DNA of 64,000 nucleotides, taken from NCBI RefSeq assembly GCF_016917355.1, contig NZ_CP070304.1, forward strand, positions 1,612,001-1,676,000. Direction: 5' to 3'. The notes below the pieces were generated by a model. That model saw nothing but the letters and a program-made list of their open reading frames with translations, had not been told where the DNA came from and searched no databases. The position numbers were made by a program, and so were the translations under genes. This DNA is from Glaciimonas sp. PAMC28666. Its GTDB lineage: Bacteria; Pseudomonadota; Gammaproteobacteria; Burkholderiales; Burkholderiaceae_D. This document shows, in pieces, positions 48,649 to 58,743 of the stretch (position 1 is its first letter; each line of letters begins with the position of its first letter).

Positions 48649-49514
48649 GGGCACTGATTTTTTTATTATGGATGACGCACTGGCTGCCCCTATGGATACT
48701 CGGACCGCTTGGCGAAGGCCTTGGTTCGCTGCTTTTCATTATCATGAAACCGCGCCGCCACATCACTTTGACCAACCTGCGATTGTGCTTTCCCGAGATG
48801 CCGGAAGCAGAACGTGTCAGCCTGGCCCGTCGCCATTTCCAAGCTTACTCGCGCAGCGCTCTGGAGCGCAGCGTGTTGTGGTGGGCTTCTGAAGCGCGCC
48901 TCAAACGACTGATAAAAATCGAATCCGATTTACCGCTCGACACGCTGCAGGCCGGACCGACGATTTTGCTATGCCCCCATTTTGTTTGTCTGGAAATTCC
49001 GGGCATTGCGTTAGTACTCAATTCCTCACTCTCGATCTGCACAATTTATTCTCGCCAGCAAGATCCATTGGTAGACGCCGCGCTGCTCAAAGGCCGGTCG
49101 CGGTTTCGTCCGGTTAAATTATTCACACGAGAACAAGGCGTAAAGCCCATTATCCGGGCAATGCGGGAAGGGTTTCCCTTCATCATGTTGCCGGATATGG
49201 ATTTTGGGACCAAAGATGCCGAATTCGTACCGTTTTTTGGGATTCAGGCAGCAACACTGACGGCGCCAGCGAGAATCGCCGCCGCAACCAAAGCCAGTGT
49301 GGTACCGATGATAGCAACCTACTTGCCGGGCTACCAAGGCTGGAAGGTCACTTTTTATCCGGCTTGGGAGAATTACCCCGGCGACGATATAACGGAAGCA
49401 ACCCGACGCATGAATGCGTTCATTGAAGCAAGAGTGCTTGAAGCACCGGCCGAATATTTCTGGGCGCACAAGCGCTTTAAAACCAGGCCGCAGGGTGCGC
49501 CCGGGCCTTATTAA
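48645..49514 (+). CDS. LpxL/HtrB-type lipid A late acyltransferase (second of two)
   Basis: A 289-residue paralogue of the preceding enzyme. The catalytic motif reads CPHFVCLE, then [16 protein letters not shown] and AEFVPFFG; the [15 protein letters not shown] end is typical. The two probably add different secondary acyl chains (laurate and myristate in enterobacteria); which does which is not visible. Together with PagL (5401) they set the acylation pattern of the outer membrane. Confidence 0.87.
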   Translation: MRALIFLLWMTHWLPLWILGPLGEGLGSLLFIIMKPRRHITLTNLRLCFPEMPEAERVSLARRHFQAYSRSALERSVLWWASEARLKRLIKIESDLPLDTLQAGPTILLCPHFVCLEIPGIALVLNSSLSICTIYSRQQDPLVDAALLKGRSRFRPVKLFTREQGVKPIIRAMREGFPFIMLPDMDFGTKDAEFVPFFGIQAATLTAPARIAAATKASVVPMIATYLPGYQGWKVTFYPAWENYPGDDITEATRRMNAFIEARVLEAPAEYFWAHKRFKTRPQGAPGPY

Positions 49515-49662
49515 TCAGGACGGTTCAAGCACAACCAATTCAGGGATATGCCATTTACTTCCCTGGAAAGCTTTGAATAAATTAAGACGTGCGTTTCTTT
49601 CACAGCCGTACTTTTACAGCCGTATTTTTACAGCCTTACTCCCGCAGCCTTATAATCACGCC

Positions 49663-50529
49663 ATGAAACTTAAATTTACGAAAATGCACGGCGCTGGCAA
49701 CGATTTCATCGTCATTGATGCAATCAATCAGCATATCGACCTTACTCCCGCTCAGTGGCAGGGTCTGGCGGATCGTCGCTTTGGCATCGGTGCCGATCAG
49801 ATGCTCGTTGTAGAAAAGCCGCAGGCGGCAGGCGTCGATTTTCGTTATCGTATTTATAACGCCGATGGCGGCGAAGTTGAACAATGCGGTAACGGTGCGC
49901 GCGCGTTTGTCAAATTTGTCACAGAAAAAGGACTCACTCAGAAACGATCCATCAAAGTCGAAACCATGTGTGGTTTGATCGAACCAATGCTGGAAGATGA
50001 CGGCTCTATTACTGTCGATATGGGCGCACCAATCCTGACACCGGTGGATATACCGTTCGACACCTGGGAGCTAGCAGCGCAACACCAGGGCGCGGGTACG
50101 TTATGGCCTTTGGAGATAGATGGCAAGCCGATCCTGTTTTCCGTCGTTTCGATGGGAAATCCACACGCGATTCAAGTGGTCAGCGATACCGAAGCCGCGC
50201 CGGTTCTCACGACTGGCCCTGTGATTGAGCATCATCCGCGATTCCCGAAACGCGTCAACGCTGGCTTTATGCAGATTGTCGATCGCCATCAGATTAAATT
50301 GCGTGTCTATGAGCGCGGGGCAGGAGAGACTTTAGCTTGCGGAACCGGTGCGTGTGCCGCAGTGGTTGCGGGCATTCAACGCGGCCTGCTGGATTCGCCA
50401 GTCATTGTCCATACGCACGGCGGAGACCTATCTATCGCATGGAACGGCGTAGGACAAGCGGTCAAACTCACAGGCCCCGCAGTGACCGTGTTCGAAGGAG
50501 AAATCGAACTGGATCTGTCGCAAAATTAG
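49663..50529 (+). CDS. dapF: Diaminopimelate epimerase
   Basis: A 288-residue enzyme interconverting LL- and meso-diaminopimelate for lysine and peptidoglycan. The two catalytic cysteines are in [10 protein letters not shown] and [11 protein letters not shown], and it starts [15 protein letters not shown]. The frame is open for 83 codons upstream, overlapping the acyltransferase, but the ATG at 49663 is the family start. Just upstream lie short repeats of a TTACAGCC(G/T)TA element (about 49599-49650). Confidence 0.96.
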   Translation: MKLKFTKMHGAGNDFIVIDAINQHIDLTPAQWQGLADRRFGIGADQMLVVEKPQAAGVDFRYRIYNADGGEVEQCGNGARAFVKFVTEKGLTQKRSIKVETMCGLIEPMLEDDGSITVDMGAPILTPVDIPFDTWELAAQHQGAGTLWPLEIDGKPILFSVVSMGNPHAIQVVSDTEAAPVLTTGPVIEHHPRFPKRVNAGFMQIVDRHQIKLRVYERGAGETLACGTGACAAVVAGIQRGLLDSPVIVHTHGGDLSIAWNGVGQAVKLTGPAVTVFEGEIELDLSQN

Positions 50530-50582
50530 AACGCAATCAGAACATCACACGGCAATCAAGCCGATTGGGTGCCACTACGCAA

Positions 50583-52367
50583 TCAGGTGCCGGCCCGAAG
50601 CGCAGTGCTAACAAACTCCTCACTATCATCAGCTGCAACGGCGACGACATCAGCATCAGCATCGGCTTCGACGTCAGCCATATCCAATCCCGGCAACGCA
50701 GTTTTAAAGCGATACAAACGCTGCCGATAATTTCCCTCTGGCCCATTCGGACCGCAATCAACGTCCTCGAACAAGCGCGCCAGCCGGTTCAAAGTCTGGC
50801 GTTCGTCGCCAGTTTCAATCAACACCAGGCGTCGTTTGCTGCGAGCATAAAACACACGGATATCCACCACCAGACAGTGGCCGCAATCAGCTTGATTTAA
50901 ATCCAGCAATAAAGCTTCCGGCCGGCTTAATCCAAAAAGCAGAGCAAGTTCGATGCGCGCCACCAAAAATGGGTGCCCTGCCACCATCTCACGCGTGAGT
51001 CGCTGTTTAGCGCTCAGCGCCCACGCCGTAGGACGCGCAGTGTCGGCTATTTTTGCCAGCAACGTATGGGCCTCGACGCTGCCCTGAGCCGCTGCTTTTT
51101 GCAGCCAATAGACTGCCTGAACATCATTCGTCAGCTTTTCTCGCCGGTTACGCCAGGCACTGACGCCGCATTCCAGTTGCGCTGCACGATGCCCCATTTC
51201 GGCCGCATGCTCCAGATGCCGCTGCATGTCCGCCAGATTACGTTGCGAAAATTCGGATTTCAGGTAGATGCGCGACAACGCGTACCAAGCCTCCGATAAA
51301 CCTCGTTCACCTGCGTGGGTCAACCAGCGAATCGCCTTTTTATAATTCGCCGAGCCGGCCCCACCAACGGTACGTTCACCGTCGCTGTCCATGCGAGCGT
51401 ACCAAAGTCCCAGGTCGCGCTGCGCAGATTTATCGTCAGCTGCCGCAGCCAGTTCCAAAAATTGTTGTACTTCGTTGGCGTCGAACTCTGTTGTCATCAT
51501 CAAAGCACGCGCGCAACGCGTTAACAACAATAGGTTAGCCTCGCCTATGCGCCGTGCCAGGGATTCGGACGGTGCATGCAGTTGTGCCAATTCCCCGACA
51601 TATTGTTGCGCGACGGCGCGCGCCAGGGGCAGGCCTCGCTCTAAAAAGGTCATCCACTCGTGTTTTTCCCACGCGATCTGCGCCAGCGAGTGTTGCGCTT
51701 GCATAACGCCCGCATCGGCTGCACGGGCGGTCCATTCCAGCGTCGCACCACTGGTTTTGGAACCAGCTAACGGCACACGACGGAGCACGTCGCCCGGCAA
51801 TTCGCCAGCCCGGCTAAGGCGGCTGAGTACGCCGACACTTTCTGCGCTCTTCATTTCACCGGCGCTATCTGCGCCTTCACCACCGACATCGTCGTGCGCT
51901 ACCTGTGCTACTACCACTTGATCGGCCTGGGATGCTTGTTGCGCCAATAACCACTGCGCCTCAGGAATATTGGCATGGGCCGCTGCTTCGAGCGCCTGCA
52001 AAGCCTTGTTCCTGAACGCTGCTAAAGAAGCGCGATCATCGATCGGCGTGTTGCTATCCAGGACTAATTGCGCCAATACCAACCCAGCTTGCATGACGCC
52101 AGCATCAAATGCGCGTTCGTACCAGGCACATAGATCGAGCGGATTTGACGCACCACGTGCGACATCAAGCGCAATGTACGTCCCGATTAATGTCCAGGCC
52201 TCAGCCTCTTGTTGTTGTGCAGCGCGATCCAACCAATGTAAAGCCGTTGGAAAGCTCTGCGGCAAACCGTTACCGCCAAACAGGTAGCGCTTGCCAAGTG
52301 CAAGCTGCGCCGCCGCCTGTCCTGCACGCGCTGCGCGAATAATTGCCAGATCTTCTCGTTTAGCCAT
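50583..52367 (-). CDS. Sel1-like repeat protein
   Basis: A 594-residue protein with many Sel1-type helical repeats of the A-x-LG-x-Y/W-x-x-G pattern, for example AAQLALGKRYLFGG, AWYALSRIYLKSE and AVYWLQKAAAQGSVEAHTLLA, and a non-repeat C-terminal domain from about residue 480 (LALLFGLSRPEALLLDLNQADCGHCLVVDIR). No signal peptide is seen, so it is probably cytoplasmic. Sel1 arrays usually scaffold protein complexes. The role of this one is unknown. A GTG two codons upstream is also in frame. Confidence 0.75.
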   Translation of the reverse strand: MAKREDLAIIRAARAGQAAAQLALGKRYLFGGNGLPQSFPTALHWLDRAAQQQEAEAWTLIGTYIALDVARGASNPLDLCAWYERAFDAGVMQAGLVLAQLVLDSNTPIDDRASLAAFRNKALQALEAAAHANIPEAQWLLAQQASQADQVVVAQVAHDDVGGEGADSAGEMKSAESVGVLSRLSRAGELPGDVLRRVPLAGSKTSGATLEWTARAADAGVMQAQHSLAQIAWEKHEWMTFLERGLPLARAVAQQYVGELAQLHAPSESLARRIGEANLLLLTRCARALMMTTEFDANEVQQFLELAAAADDKSAQRDLGLWYARMDSDGERTVGGAGSANYKKAIRWLTHAGERGLSEAWYALSRIYLKSEFSQRNLADMQRHLEHAAEMGHRAAQLECGVSAWRNRREKLTNDVQAVYWLQKAAAQGSVEAHTLLAKIADTARPTAWALSAKQRLTREMVAGHPFLVARIELALLFGLSRPEALLLDLNQADCGHCLVVDIRVFYARSKRRLVLIETGDERQTLNRLARLFEDVDCGPNGPEGNYRQRLYRFKTALPGLDMADVEADADADVVAVAADDSEEFVSTALRAGT

Positions 52368-53079
52368 AAACACCCATCATGCAAAAGCGTAAATTATCCT
52401 CGATAAATGAAGAATCCTTTATTTGATAACAATTTCGAATAAAGTTCGCAGCTTTAATACAACAAAGTGATATTTTTTTAAATTTTACTGATTTAGCAAG
52501 GGTCGAAATCACCGGATTAATGAAGCGTCACCTCAAAATAGCGCAAGATCGTCGATTTTTAAGGCATTCCCAGCTAACTCCGCTGAACTCCTAAAGAGAT
52601 CAGTCGATCTTTTTTTCAGCAGGGTTGATACAAAAGATGCCTTCGCATTAATCTGGAATGTTGACGGCCAGAGATCCCCTCCTCCCGACGCAAATTCCGA
52701 TTTAGGCGCCCGAAATGTTCTCGCCGGGCGCTTCGTTCTGTAACTAATAACTAGCTAATGAATAGCCCTGAACTCACGATCTGCTGCAAGCATTCATTCT
52801 ATATATGTAGGGTGAACGGGACGGCGCGTCAAATATTTACCTGCCGACACATATGAAATTGACACTACCTGGCAGAACATAAGCTTTTTATCCCATCGAT
52901 ATAGTGCCGCTTGTGTGTCACAAAAATACAACATAAACAGCAAGCCCCGACAATTTCGACAAATTAATAGCACTGCATAAGACCAAAGCGCCAGAGTAAA
53001 CAGCGGGACCCATTAATGTTCACCCATCCGACAGATGTACGGATCCTTAAAGCAGGCTTTTCCAAATAAAGGACGTCAA
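52368..53079. other. Long intergenic region upstream of the porin
   Basis: About 710 bases, A/T-rich, with no credible gene. A short hairpin AGATC-AGTC-GATCT followed by seven T residues lies near 52597-52618. A 7-bp GCGCCCG/CGGGCGC inverted repeat lies at about 52706-52736. A TTGACA at about 52859 could be a porin -35 element, but its -10 is unclear. Osmotic or small-RNA control of the porin would act here. Confidence 0.5.
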
Positions 53080-54249
53080 ATGAAGAAATCACTAATCGCA
53101 CTGGCCGTACTAGGCGCAATCGCAGGTGCAGCACAAGCTCAAAGCTCAGTAACAATCTACGGTATCGTTGATACTGGCGTCACTTATACAAACAAAGCAT
53201 TGAACACTACTACTGGTCAAACCGGTAGCAAGTTTGCTGTCAACTCCGGCATCGTCCAAGGCTCACGTCTGGGTTTCAAAGGCGTTGAAGATCTGGGCGG
53301 CGGTCTGAAAGCAGTTTTCCAACTAGAAGCTGGCTTCAATAATGACACAGGTGCTTTGCAAGGCGACAAAGGCGCGACCGATTTGTTCCGTCGTAAGTCA
53401 GTTGTTGGTCTGAGCAGCGATGCATTCGGTACAGTCTTGTTGGGTCGTCAGACTGACATTTTTGATGATGTCAGCCAATGGACTTCGGTTCAAGATTTCG
53501 GTGGCGTAACTGGCGCGGTTGGCCACAATTTGGATCGTTTGGAAGGTACACGTACCCAGAACTCAATCCGTTACAACACTACAAACCTGTCAGGCTTCAC
53601 AGCTAGCGCAATCTACGGTTTCGGCGAAACAGCTGGTCAAACGACTTCAGGTCAATCGTTCGGTTTCGGTGGTCAATACGCGAACGGCCCACTCGGCCTG
53701 TACGCTGCTTACTACCAATCGAAAAAAGGCGCTACACCTAGTGATGTGTCTTTGACTAACGGTACTGTATTCACTGCTGGCAATGCTGGCGATACAGCTC
53801 TGAAAGTATTCGGTTTGGGTGCTAGTTACCAAGTCGGCCCTGCACGTTTGTACGGTAACTGGTCACGTGTTAAGCAGCCTTTGGCTACTGCATCAGGCGC
53901 TACTGCTGCGAACCCAACACCATTGGGTACCTTCGGTATCGGCAGCATCAACAACAACAAAGCTGACATCTTCGAATTGGGTACTAACTATTCTTTGACA
54001 GCACCTTTGCATTTGTTGGCTAGTGTTCAGTACAGCAAATTGACTTTCGTTGATGCAAATTCAGCTAAAGGCAAGTTGACTCAGTTTAATCTGGGTACTG
54101 ACTACTTCCTGTCGAAGCGTACTGACTTGTATGCATTCGCTTCATACCTGCGTGCTAAAAACGCTATCAACCCAGGCGTTGAAGGCGACACAACTGGTTC
54201 GAACAACAACCAGACTGCTGTTACCGTTGGTATCCGTCACAAGTTCTAA
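53080..54249 (+). CDS. Major outer-membrane porin (Burkholderiales general porin)
   Basis: A 389-residue trimeric-type porin. Signal peptide MKKSLIALAVLGAIAGAAQAQ, then SSVTIYGIVDTGV, the GSRLGFKGVEDLGGGLKAVFQLE segment and the terminal VGIRHKF with C-terminal Phe, all typical of OmpC-like porins of Burkholderia and relatives. Its codon use is strongly biased and unlike the neighbours, as expected of a very abundant protein. AAGGA precedes the ATG; the frame open from 53035 is not part of the protein. A strong terminator follows. Confidence 0.92.
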   Translation: MKKSLIALAVLGAIAGAAQAQSSVTIYGIVDTGVTYTNKALNTTTGQTGSKFAVNSGIVQGSRLGFKGVEDLGGGLKAVFQLEAGFNNDTGALQGDKGATDLFRRKSVVGLSSDAFGTVLLGRQTDIFDDVSQWTSVQDFGGVTGAVGHNLDRLEGTRTQNSIRYNTTNLSGFTASAIYGFGETAGQTTSGQSFGFGGQYANGPLGLYAAYYQSKKGATPSDVSLTNGTVFTAGNAGDTALKVFGLGASYQVGPARLYGNWSRVKQPLATASGATAANPTPLGTFGIGSINNNKADIFELGTNYSLTAPLHLLASVQYSKLTFVDANSAKGKLTQFNLGTDYFLSKRTDLYAFASYLRAKNAINPGVEGDTTGSNNNQTAVTVGIRHKF

Positions 54250-54304
54250 TGTAAGTTAGTAATATCTGCGGTAACGCGGAAATGCCTGCTTAGCTAGAAA
54301 TTCA

Positions 54305-54342
54305 AAAGGCCCACATGATTTTTCATGTGGGCCTTTTGTTTT
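54305..54342 (+). terminator. Terminator after the porin
   Basis: AAGGCCCACATGA and TCATGTGGGCCTT form a 13-bp perfect stem with a TTTT loop, followed by TTGTTTTC. Confidence 0.93.
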
Positions 54343-54524
54343 CTTCAAGCTCATTATTTTTGAATCTCCTTGTTTTTGAAGCCTCGTAATTTCGGCTTAA
54401 AAATCTACCGCCGCATTAATTTTCGCTCATTCCAATAGTGGTGATACCCTTTGGACATTGATATCTTGATTCAACAATCCGTTCTCCCCTATCACCCGCA
54501 CCCACTTCATACTCAACTCACACT

Positions 54525-55193
54525 ATGAGCAGCCATCTGGATCCCGATACCATCGCGCAATATCTTGCCGCAACGCCACATTTTTTTGAAGAGCATGCCG
54601 AGTTATTAGGCAAAATCAAATTGACCAGCCCCCTGCTAGGCCGTGCCATTTCGCTGCAAGAGCGTCAGATGGAAATATTGCGAGAAAAAATAAAGGTGCA
54701 AGATCTTCGGCTAGCCGATATGGCACGTAATGCACAGGAAAATGACGCCATTGCAGACAAATTGCAGATGTGGTCACGCAGCCTCCTTCTGGCCCGCAAC
54801 GATGTTGAAATGCCCCATACCCTGATCGCGGGCTTACAAACAATCTTCAACGTACCTCAAGCCACCATGCGGCTGTGGACCGTCGCCGAAGAATTTTCGC
54901 ACACCTGGTTTGCATCGCCCGCGTCTGCTGATTCAAGACTCTTTGCAAACGGTTTACGCGTTCCATTTTGCGGCACCAACAATGCGTTTGAAGTGGCATC
55001 CTGGCTTGATCACCCGACCGAAACGGGATCGATCGCGCTGCTGCCGTTGCGCCTTGATCCCGCCTCTGAGGCATTCGGTTTGCTCGTGCTAAGCTCGCCT
55101 GACCCGGAACGCTTTAGCCCCGATATGGCAACCGATTTCCTTAGTAAAATCGGCGATACAGCAAGCGCTGCGTTAGCCTGCCTGCTTGCCTGA
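54525..55193 (+). CDS. DUF484 family protein
   Basis: A 222-residue protein of the DUF484 family, a GAF-like domain usually found just upstream of xerC. It has the typical start (YLAATPHFFEEHAELL), a short coiled coil with SLQERQMEILREKIK (about residues 45-60), and the SIALLPLR and GLLVLSSPDPERFSPDMATDFL ends. Function is unknown. It is 13 bases from xerC and almost surely co-transcribed. Confidence 0.85.
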   Translation: MSSHLDPDTIAQYLAATPHFFEEHAELLGKIKLTSPLLGRAISLQERQMEILREKIKVQDLRLADMARNAQENDAIADKLQMWSRSLLLARNDVEMPHTLIAGLQTIFNVPQATMRLWTVAEEFSHTWFASPASADSRLFANGLRVPFCGTNNAFEVASWLDHPTETGSIALLPLRLDPASEAFGLLVLSSPDPERFSPDMATDFLSKIGDTASAALACLLA

Positions 55194-55206
55194 TCCGATA
55201 ACTGCC

Positions 55207-56238
55207 ATGTCGCGCCATGATCCATTATCTTCTGAGCCGGTCAGCCCGTCAGCGGACATTCAAGCGTATCTCGATAACCTTCGCTACGTACGGAAGTTAT
55301 CACCTCACACGCTCACTAATTATGGGCGGGATCTACTGGAGTTATGCGAGATGGGCCGCACGCTCACCGCGGGTCCAGGTGAGCGTGCCGTAAATGCTGC
55401 GCTCGACTTCACAACTCTGACGCACGCGCATATCCGCAAATTTGCAGTCCAACTCCACTCCCGTGGCCTCAATGCGCGCTCAATCGCACGCAAGCTTTCT
55501 GCCTGGCGTGGCTTCTTCAACTGGTTAGGTGAGCAAATTCCGCTCGCCAGCAACCCGGTCGAGGGCGTCAAGCCACCACGACGCGGCAAACCGCTACCAA
55601 AAGCGCTCAACGCCGATGACGCCATACGCCTGGTGGCAACTTCCCCCCCCCTTAACGCGCATACCGCCACGTTCGCTGCCTGCAATCAAGCCATGTTCGA
55701 ATTGCTTTACTCGAGCGGACTCCGGGTTTCCGAGTTAACCGGCCTCGACGTCCACTACACGAACGAGGCCGCGCATGTCTCAGCTGGCTGGGTCGACTGG
55801 GAAGCTGCCGAAGTAAGAGTCACCGGAAAAGGCGACAAACAACGGGCAGTGCCGGTTGGGCAACCGGCACTGCGCGCTATCGCAGACTGGCTACCACTAC
55901 GTAACACTTTGGTCAAAAACAATGCGGCAAAGCCTGGCGACGCAGTTGCGCTATTCCTCACGGAGCGAGGTAGCCGCGTATCGCCAAGGGTGATTCAGCT
56001 AAGGCTAAAGGCCCATGCACAGGCGCTAGGCATCGTCACTACGGTCCACCCTCACGTATTGCGCCATTCGTTCGCCTCGCACGTTTTGCAAAGTTCTGGA
56101 GACTTACGCGCCGTACAAGAAATGCTGGGACATACGTCGATTGCTTCCACGCAAGTTTACACCTCGCTCGATTTTCAGCGTCTCGCTCAGGTTTATGACG
56201 CTGCACATCCCCGCGCAAAAAAAGCCCCAAACAAATGA
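55207..56238 (+). CDS. xerC: Site-specific tyrosine recombinase XerC
   Basis: A 343-residue tyrosine recombinase resolving chromosome dimers at dif. The N-terminal SAM-like domain is followed by the catalytic set: Arg in SSGLRVSELTGL, Lys in VTGKGDKQRAVPVG, HVLRHSFASH (His and Arg), LGHTSIASTQVY with the nucleophilic Tyr. It is longer than E. coli XerC (298) owing to inserts in the N-terminal and catalytic domains. The start is the ATG at 55207; the frame opens at a TTG at 55186. Confidence 0.93.
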   Translation: MSRHDPLSSEPVSPSADIQAYLDNLRYVRKLSPHTLTNYGRDLLELCEMGRTLTAGPGERAVNAALDFTTLTHAHIRKFAVQLHSRGLNARSIARKLSAWRGFFNWLGEQIPLASNPVEGVKPPRRGKPLPKALNADDAIRLVATSPPLNAHTATFAACNQAMFELLYSSGLRVSELTGLDVHYTNEAAHVSAGWVDWEAAEVRVTGKGDKQRAVPVGQPALRAIADWLPLRNTLVKNNAAKPGDAVALFLTERGSRVSPRVIQLRLKAHAQALGIVTTVHPHVLRHSFASHVLQSSGDLRAVQEMLGHTSIASTQVYTSLDFQRLAQVYDAAHPRAKKAPNK

Positions 56239-56326
56239 AGCAATAAATAGTCTATGTGGAACGTGGAAGGCAATTTTTTTTATCTCGCGTCGGGGAATCC
56301 ACGTGCATGGCTGAAAAAATGCACCT

Positions 56327-56359
56327 CAATTGCAACACAATTGCAATTTGGGGCATAAT
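56327..56359 (+). promoter_or_regulatory. Likely promoter of the Zur-like gene with a duplicated CAATTGCAA
   Basis: CAATTGCAA occurs twice, 11 bases apart (56327-56335 and 56338-56346). The first contributes a TTGCAA -35 (56330-56335), and CATAAT at 56354-56359 is a good -10 with an 18-base spacer. The start codon is at 56395. Confidence 0.5.
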
Positions 56360-56394
56360 CGAACCTTGCTAACGACTACTTCAACTGCGCTTGC

Positions 56395-57063
56395 ATGATC
56401 GCTGACATCAAAACTAAACCGGGCACGAAAAACTTTTCGACCGCTATCAGTGCTGCGCCACTTTCCCAAGCCGCTGCGCTAGCTGAGGAACAATTGCGCC
56501 ATTCTTCGGTGCGCAGCACGACGGCGCGCATCAAAGTATTAACAGCGCTGCTTGAAGCCCGCTGCGCCGTATCCCATCAGGACATGCAAGACTTATTTGT
56601 AGATATAGATCGCGTCACTTTATATCGCGCACTTGACTGCCTGACCGACGCCGGACTGGCCCATAAAATTGCTGGTGACGACCGAGTATTTCTCTATAGC
56701 GCTGGCGCCGAGCATACCGAATCTACCTCAGCCCATTCAACGCTACACGCGCAGCACCAACATGGGCATTTCAAATGCACCCGCTGCGCAAAAGTTTTCT
56801 GTCTGGATGGGAGCGGCGAAGCGGGTTTTCTAGGGGACGTCCTGGCACCGGTCTTGAATACCGCCCCGGCTAAATCGGCGGAAGTGGCGACCACCGCAGT
56901 GGCGACCACCGCAGTGGCGGCCACCGCAGTGGCTGGCACAACTTCGCCTGCTTTGTTGCGCCAGCATTTGCAGTACGCCTTGCAAGAATCACTCGGCAAA
57001 GGGTTTGAAGGTCACGATATTGAATTGACGATCAAAGGCTGGTGTGCTGACTGCGCCCATTAG
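56395..57063 (+). CDS. Fur family regulator, Zur-like
   Basis: A 222-residue Fur-family protein. The winged-helix DNA-binding part includes TTARIKVLTALLEA and DRVTLYRALDCLTDAGL. Zinc-site cysteines are CTRC (128, 131), C136 and CADC (217, 220). Between them is a large insertion (about residues 140-190) with an Ala/Val/Thr repeat encoded by a 15-bp tandem repeat; ordinary family members are 140-160 residues. The adjacent COG0523 GTPase and Cys-poor DksA suggest zinc rather than iron sensing, so it is likely Zur. The histidine cluster HAQHQHGHF before CTRC supports metal binding. Confidence 0.75.
   Translation: MIADIKTKPGTKNFSTAISAAPLSQAAALAEEQLRHSSVRSTTARIKVLTALLEARCAVSHQDMQDLFVDIDRVTLYRALDCLTDAGLAHKIAGDDRVFLYSAGAEHTESTSAHSTLHAQHQHGHFKCTRCAKVFCLDGSGEAGFLGDVLAPVLNTAPAKSAEVATTAVATTAVAATAVAGTTSPALLRQHLQYALQESLGKGFEGHDIELTIKGWCADCAH
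56884..56943 (+). repeat. 15-bp in-frame tandem repeat inside the Zur-like gene
   Basis: GTGGCGACCACCGCA is repeated at 56884, 56899 and 56914 (one change), with a degenerate fourth copy at 56929. It encodes VATTA-type pentapeptides. Confidence 0.92.
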
Positions 57064-57193
57064 GCTGGTTTTGCGTCATCAAGCCCGCGCTGTTCGTTCC
57101 TGTAGGATGCGCTTAGCGCGCTTTGCCTGCTCTGACAGACGTTCCTACATTCAAAACGATTAATTACAGAACACTACTACAGCACAATAAATA

Positions 57194-57209
57194 CGGCGTT
57201 ATAACGCCG
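57194..57209. promoter_or_regulatory. 16-bp perfect palindrome, candidate Zur operator
   Basis: CGGCGTTATAACGCCG is self-complementary. It lies 41 bases before the COG0523 GTPase start and shares the GTTATAAC core with gammaproteobacterial Zur boxes. Confidence 0.45.
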
Positions 57210-57250
57210 CCGCCCCTCTTCATTTCAGCTCACCGACGCTTAAAAACATC

Positions 57251-58354
57251 ATGGCACTTATCCCAACTACCATTCTTACCGGCTTTCTTGGCGCAGGTAA
57301 AACCACTTTGCTCAATCGTATTTTGCAACAGCCGCATGGCCACAAAATTGCCATCATCGAGAATGAGTTCGGCCAGGAAAATATCAACAATGAGATTTTG
57401 GTGCAAGACAGCACCGAGCAAATCATCGAAATGAACAACGGATGTATTTGCTGCACCGTGCGCGGTGATCTGATCGTCGCCTTGAGCTCACTTGCACGTC
57501 GCCGGGACGCTGGAGAACTACAGTTCGACCATGTCATCATCGAAACCACCGGAATGGCCAACCCGGGTCCGGTTGCACAAACATTTTTCGTGGACGAGGA
57601 AGTCGCTCTCCATTTCATGCTTGATGCAATCGTCACCGTAGTCGATGCGAAACACGCCATGCAGCAACTCGACCAGCAGGAAGAAGCGCAACGGCAGGTT
57701 GGCTTCGCCGACAAACTATTGTTGTCGAAAACGGACCTGGTCAGCGAAGCAGAGGTCGCCGTCTTGATGGCGCGCCTGACGCGTATCAATCCGCGTGCAG
57801 CGATCATTCGACTTGATCCGGCCCATACCCCGATCGCCGAAATTCTGGATATCCGCGGCTTCAATCTGAACGCGAAATTAGAAATCGATCCGGACTTTCT
57901 TGCCGCCGAAGAAAGCCAGAGCGATCAGGAGCAGCACGCACATCACGATCACGCACACAGCGGCAGCGATTGCGACCATCCTTCGCATCAGGAAGATCAC
58001 GCGCACACTGTAGAGCATGCACCCCATGCCCATAATCATCACCATGCGCACCACGATGATGATATCGCTGCGTTCGTTTTTAAAAGCGAACGCCCTTTCG
58101 ACGCCGCACGACTTGAAGAATTTCTCGATGGCATGATTCAGGTCTATGGACCCCGCATGTTGCGCTACAAAGGCATATTGCTGATGGATGGCGCGGACCG
58201 CAAGGTTGTGTTCCAAGGCGTACATCAAATTATGGGAAGCGATGTGGGCGGGAAGTGGGACGAGAACGAAATTCCCGCCAGCAAAATGGTTTTCATAGGT
58301 AAAAAGCTACCAAAAGACATCTTTATTCGCGGTTTGGAGCAATGTCTGGTATAA
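57251..58354 (+). CDS. COG0523 G3E GTPase, probable zinc metallochaperone
   Basis: A 367-residue GTPase. The P-loop is GFLGAGKTTLLN (residues 10-21), the COG0523 signature is GCICCTVRGDL, the base-recognition motif is SKTD, and the C-terminal domain includes FKSERPFDAARLEEFL. A loop of about 50 residues (roughly 225-275) is full of histidine and aspartate and would bind zinc. Members near zur deliver zinc to client proteins under scarcity (ZigA/ZNG1-like). A palindrome upstream may be the Zur operator. Confidence 0.85.
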   Translation: MALIPTTILTGFLGAGKTTLLNRILQQPHGHKIAIIENEFGQENINNEILVQDSTEQIIEMNNGCICCTVRGDLIVALSSLARRRDAGELQFDHVIIETTGMANPGPVAQTFFVDEEVALHFMLDAIVTVVDAKHAMQQLDQQEEAQRQVGFADKLLLSKTDLVSEAEVAVLMARLTRINPRAAIIRLDPAHTPIAEILDIRGFNLNAKLEIDPDFLAAEESQSDQEQHAHHDHAHSGSDCDHPSHQEDHAHTVEHAPHAHNHHHAHHDDDIAAFVFKSERPFDAARLEEFLDGMIQVYGPRMLRYKGILLMDGADRKVVFQGVHQIMGSDVGGKWDENEIPASKMVFIGKKLPKDIFIRGLEQCLV

Positions 58355-58743
58355 ACTATGGCAGTTTTGCATGAGGGCAAATAAAGTGACCAAACGTACA
58401 TTCTGCAAATGACGGAATGCAGCCAGATCATGCAATTACGTCAAAAGGACGTTAACGAATCTTATGCCAATCACCCTATTTACAAGAAGCTGGACGCTTT
58501 GAGATCAAACCTGTTGTAGAATCCCTGATCGAGTTACAAATAATGATCGTGATGACAACAAAAGCGATTCAATGTTGACAAGTTAATTTCCCAGCATCTG
58601 ACCCGCTGTTGATTACCTCAAAGAAAAGAATTCCCCGCGGCCTTATTCGGTACGAGAAACAAAGAGGGCATTGAAAATATCTTACCCTCACGTACTGAGT
58701 TAACGGATAAAATTGAAAAATACGTCGTATCGAAAGACCCGAA
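58355..58743. other. Intergenic region between the GTPase gene and dksA
   Basis: About 390 bases without a gene. Two small hairpins are visible: ACATTC...GAATG near 58400-58425 and ACGTC-AAAAG-GACGT at about 58438-58452. The dksA promoter should lie here. Confidence 0.45.
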
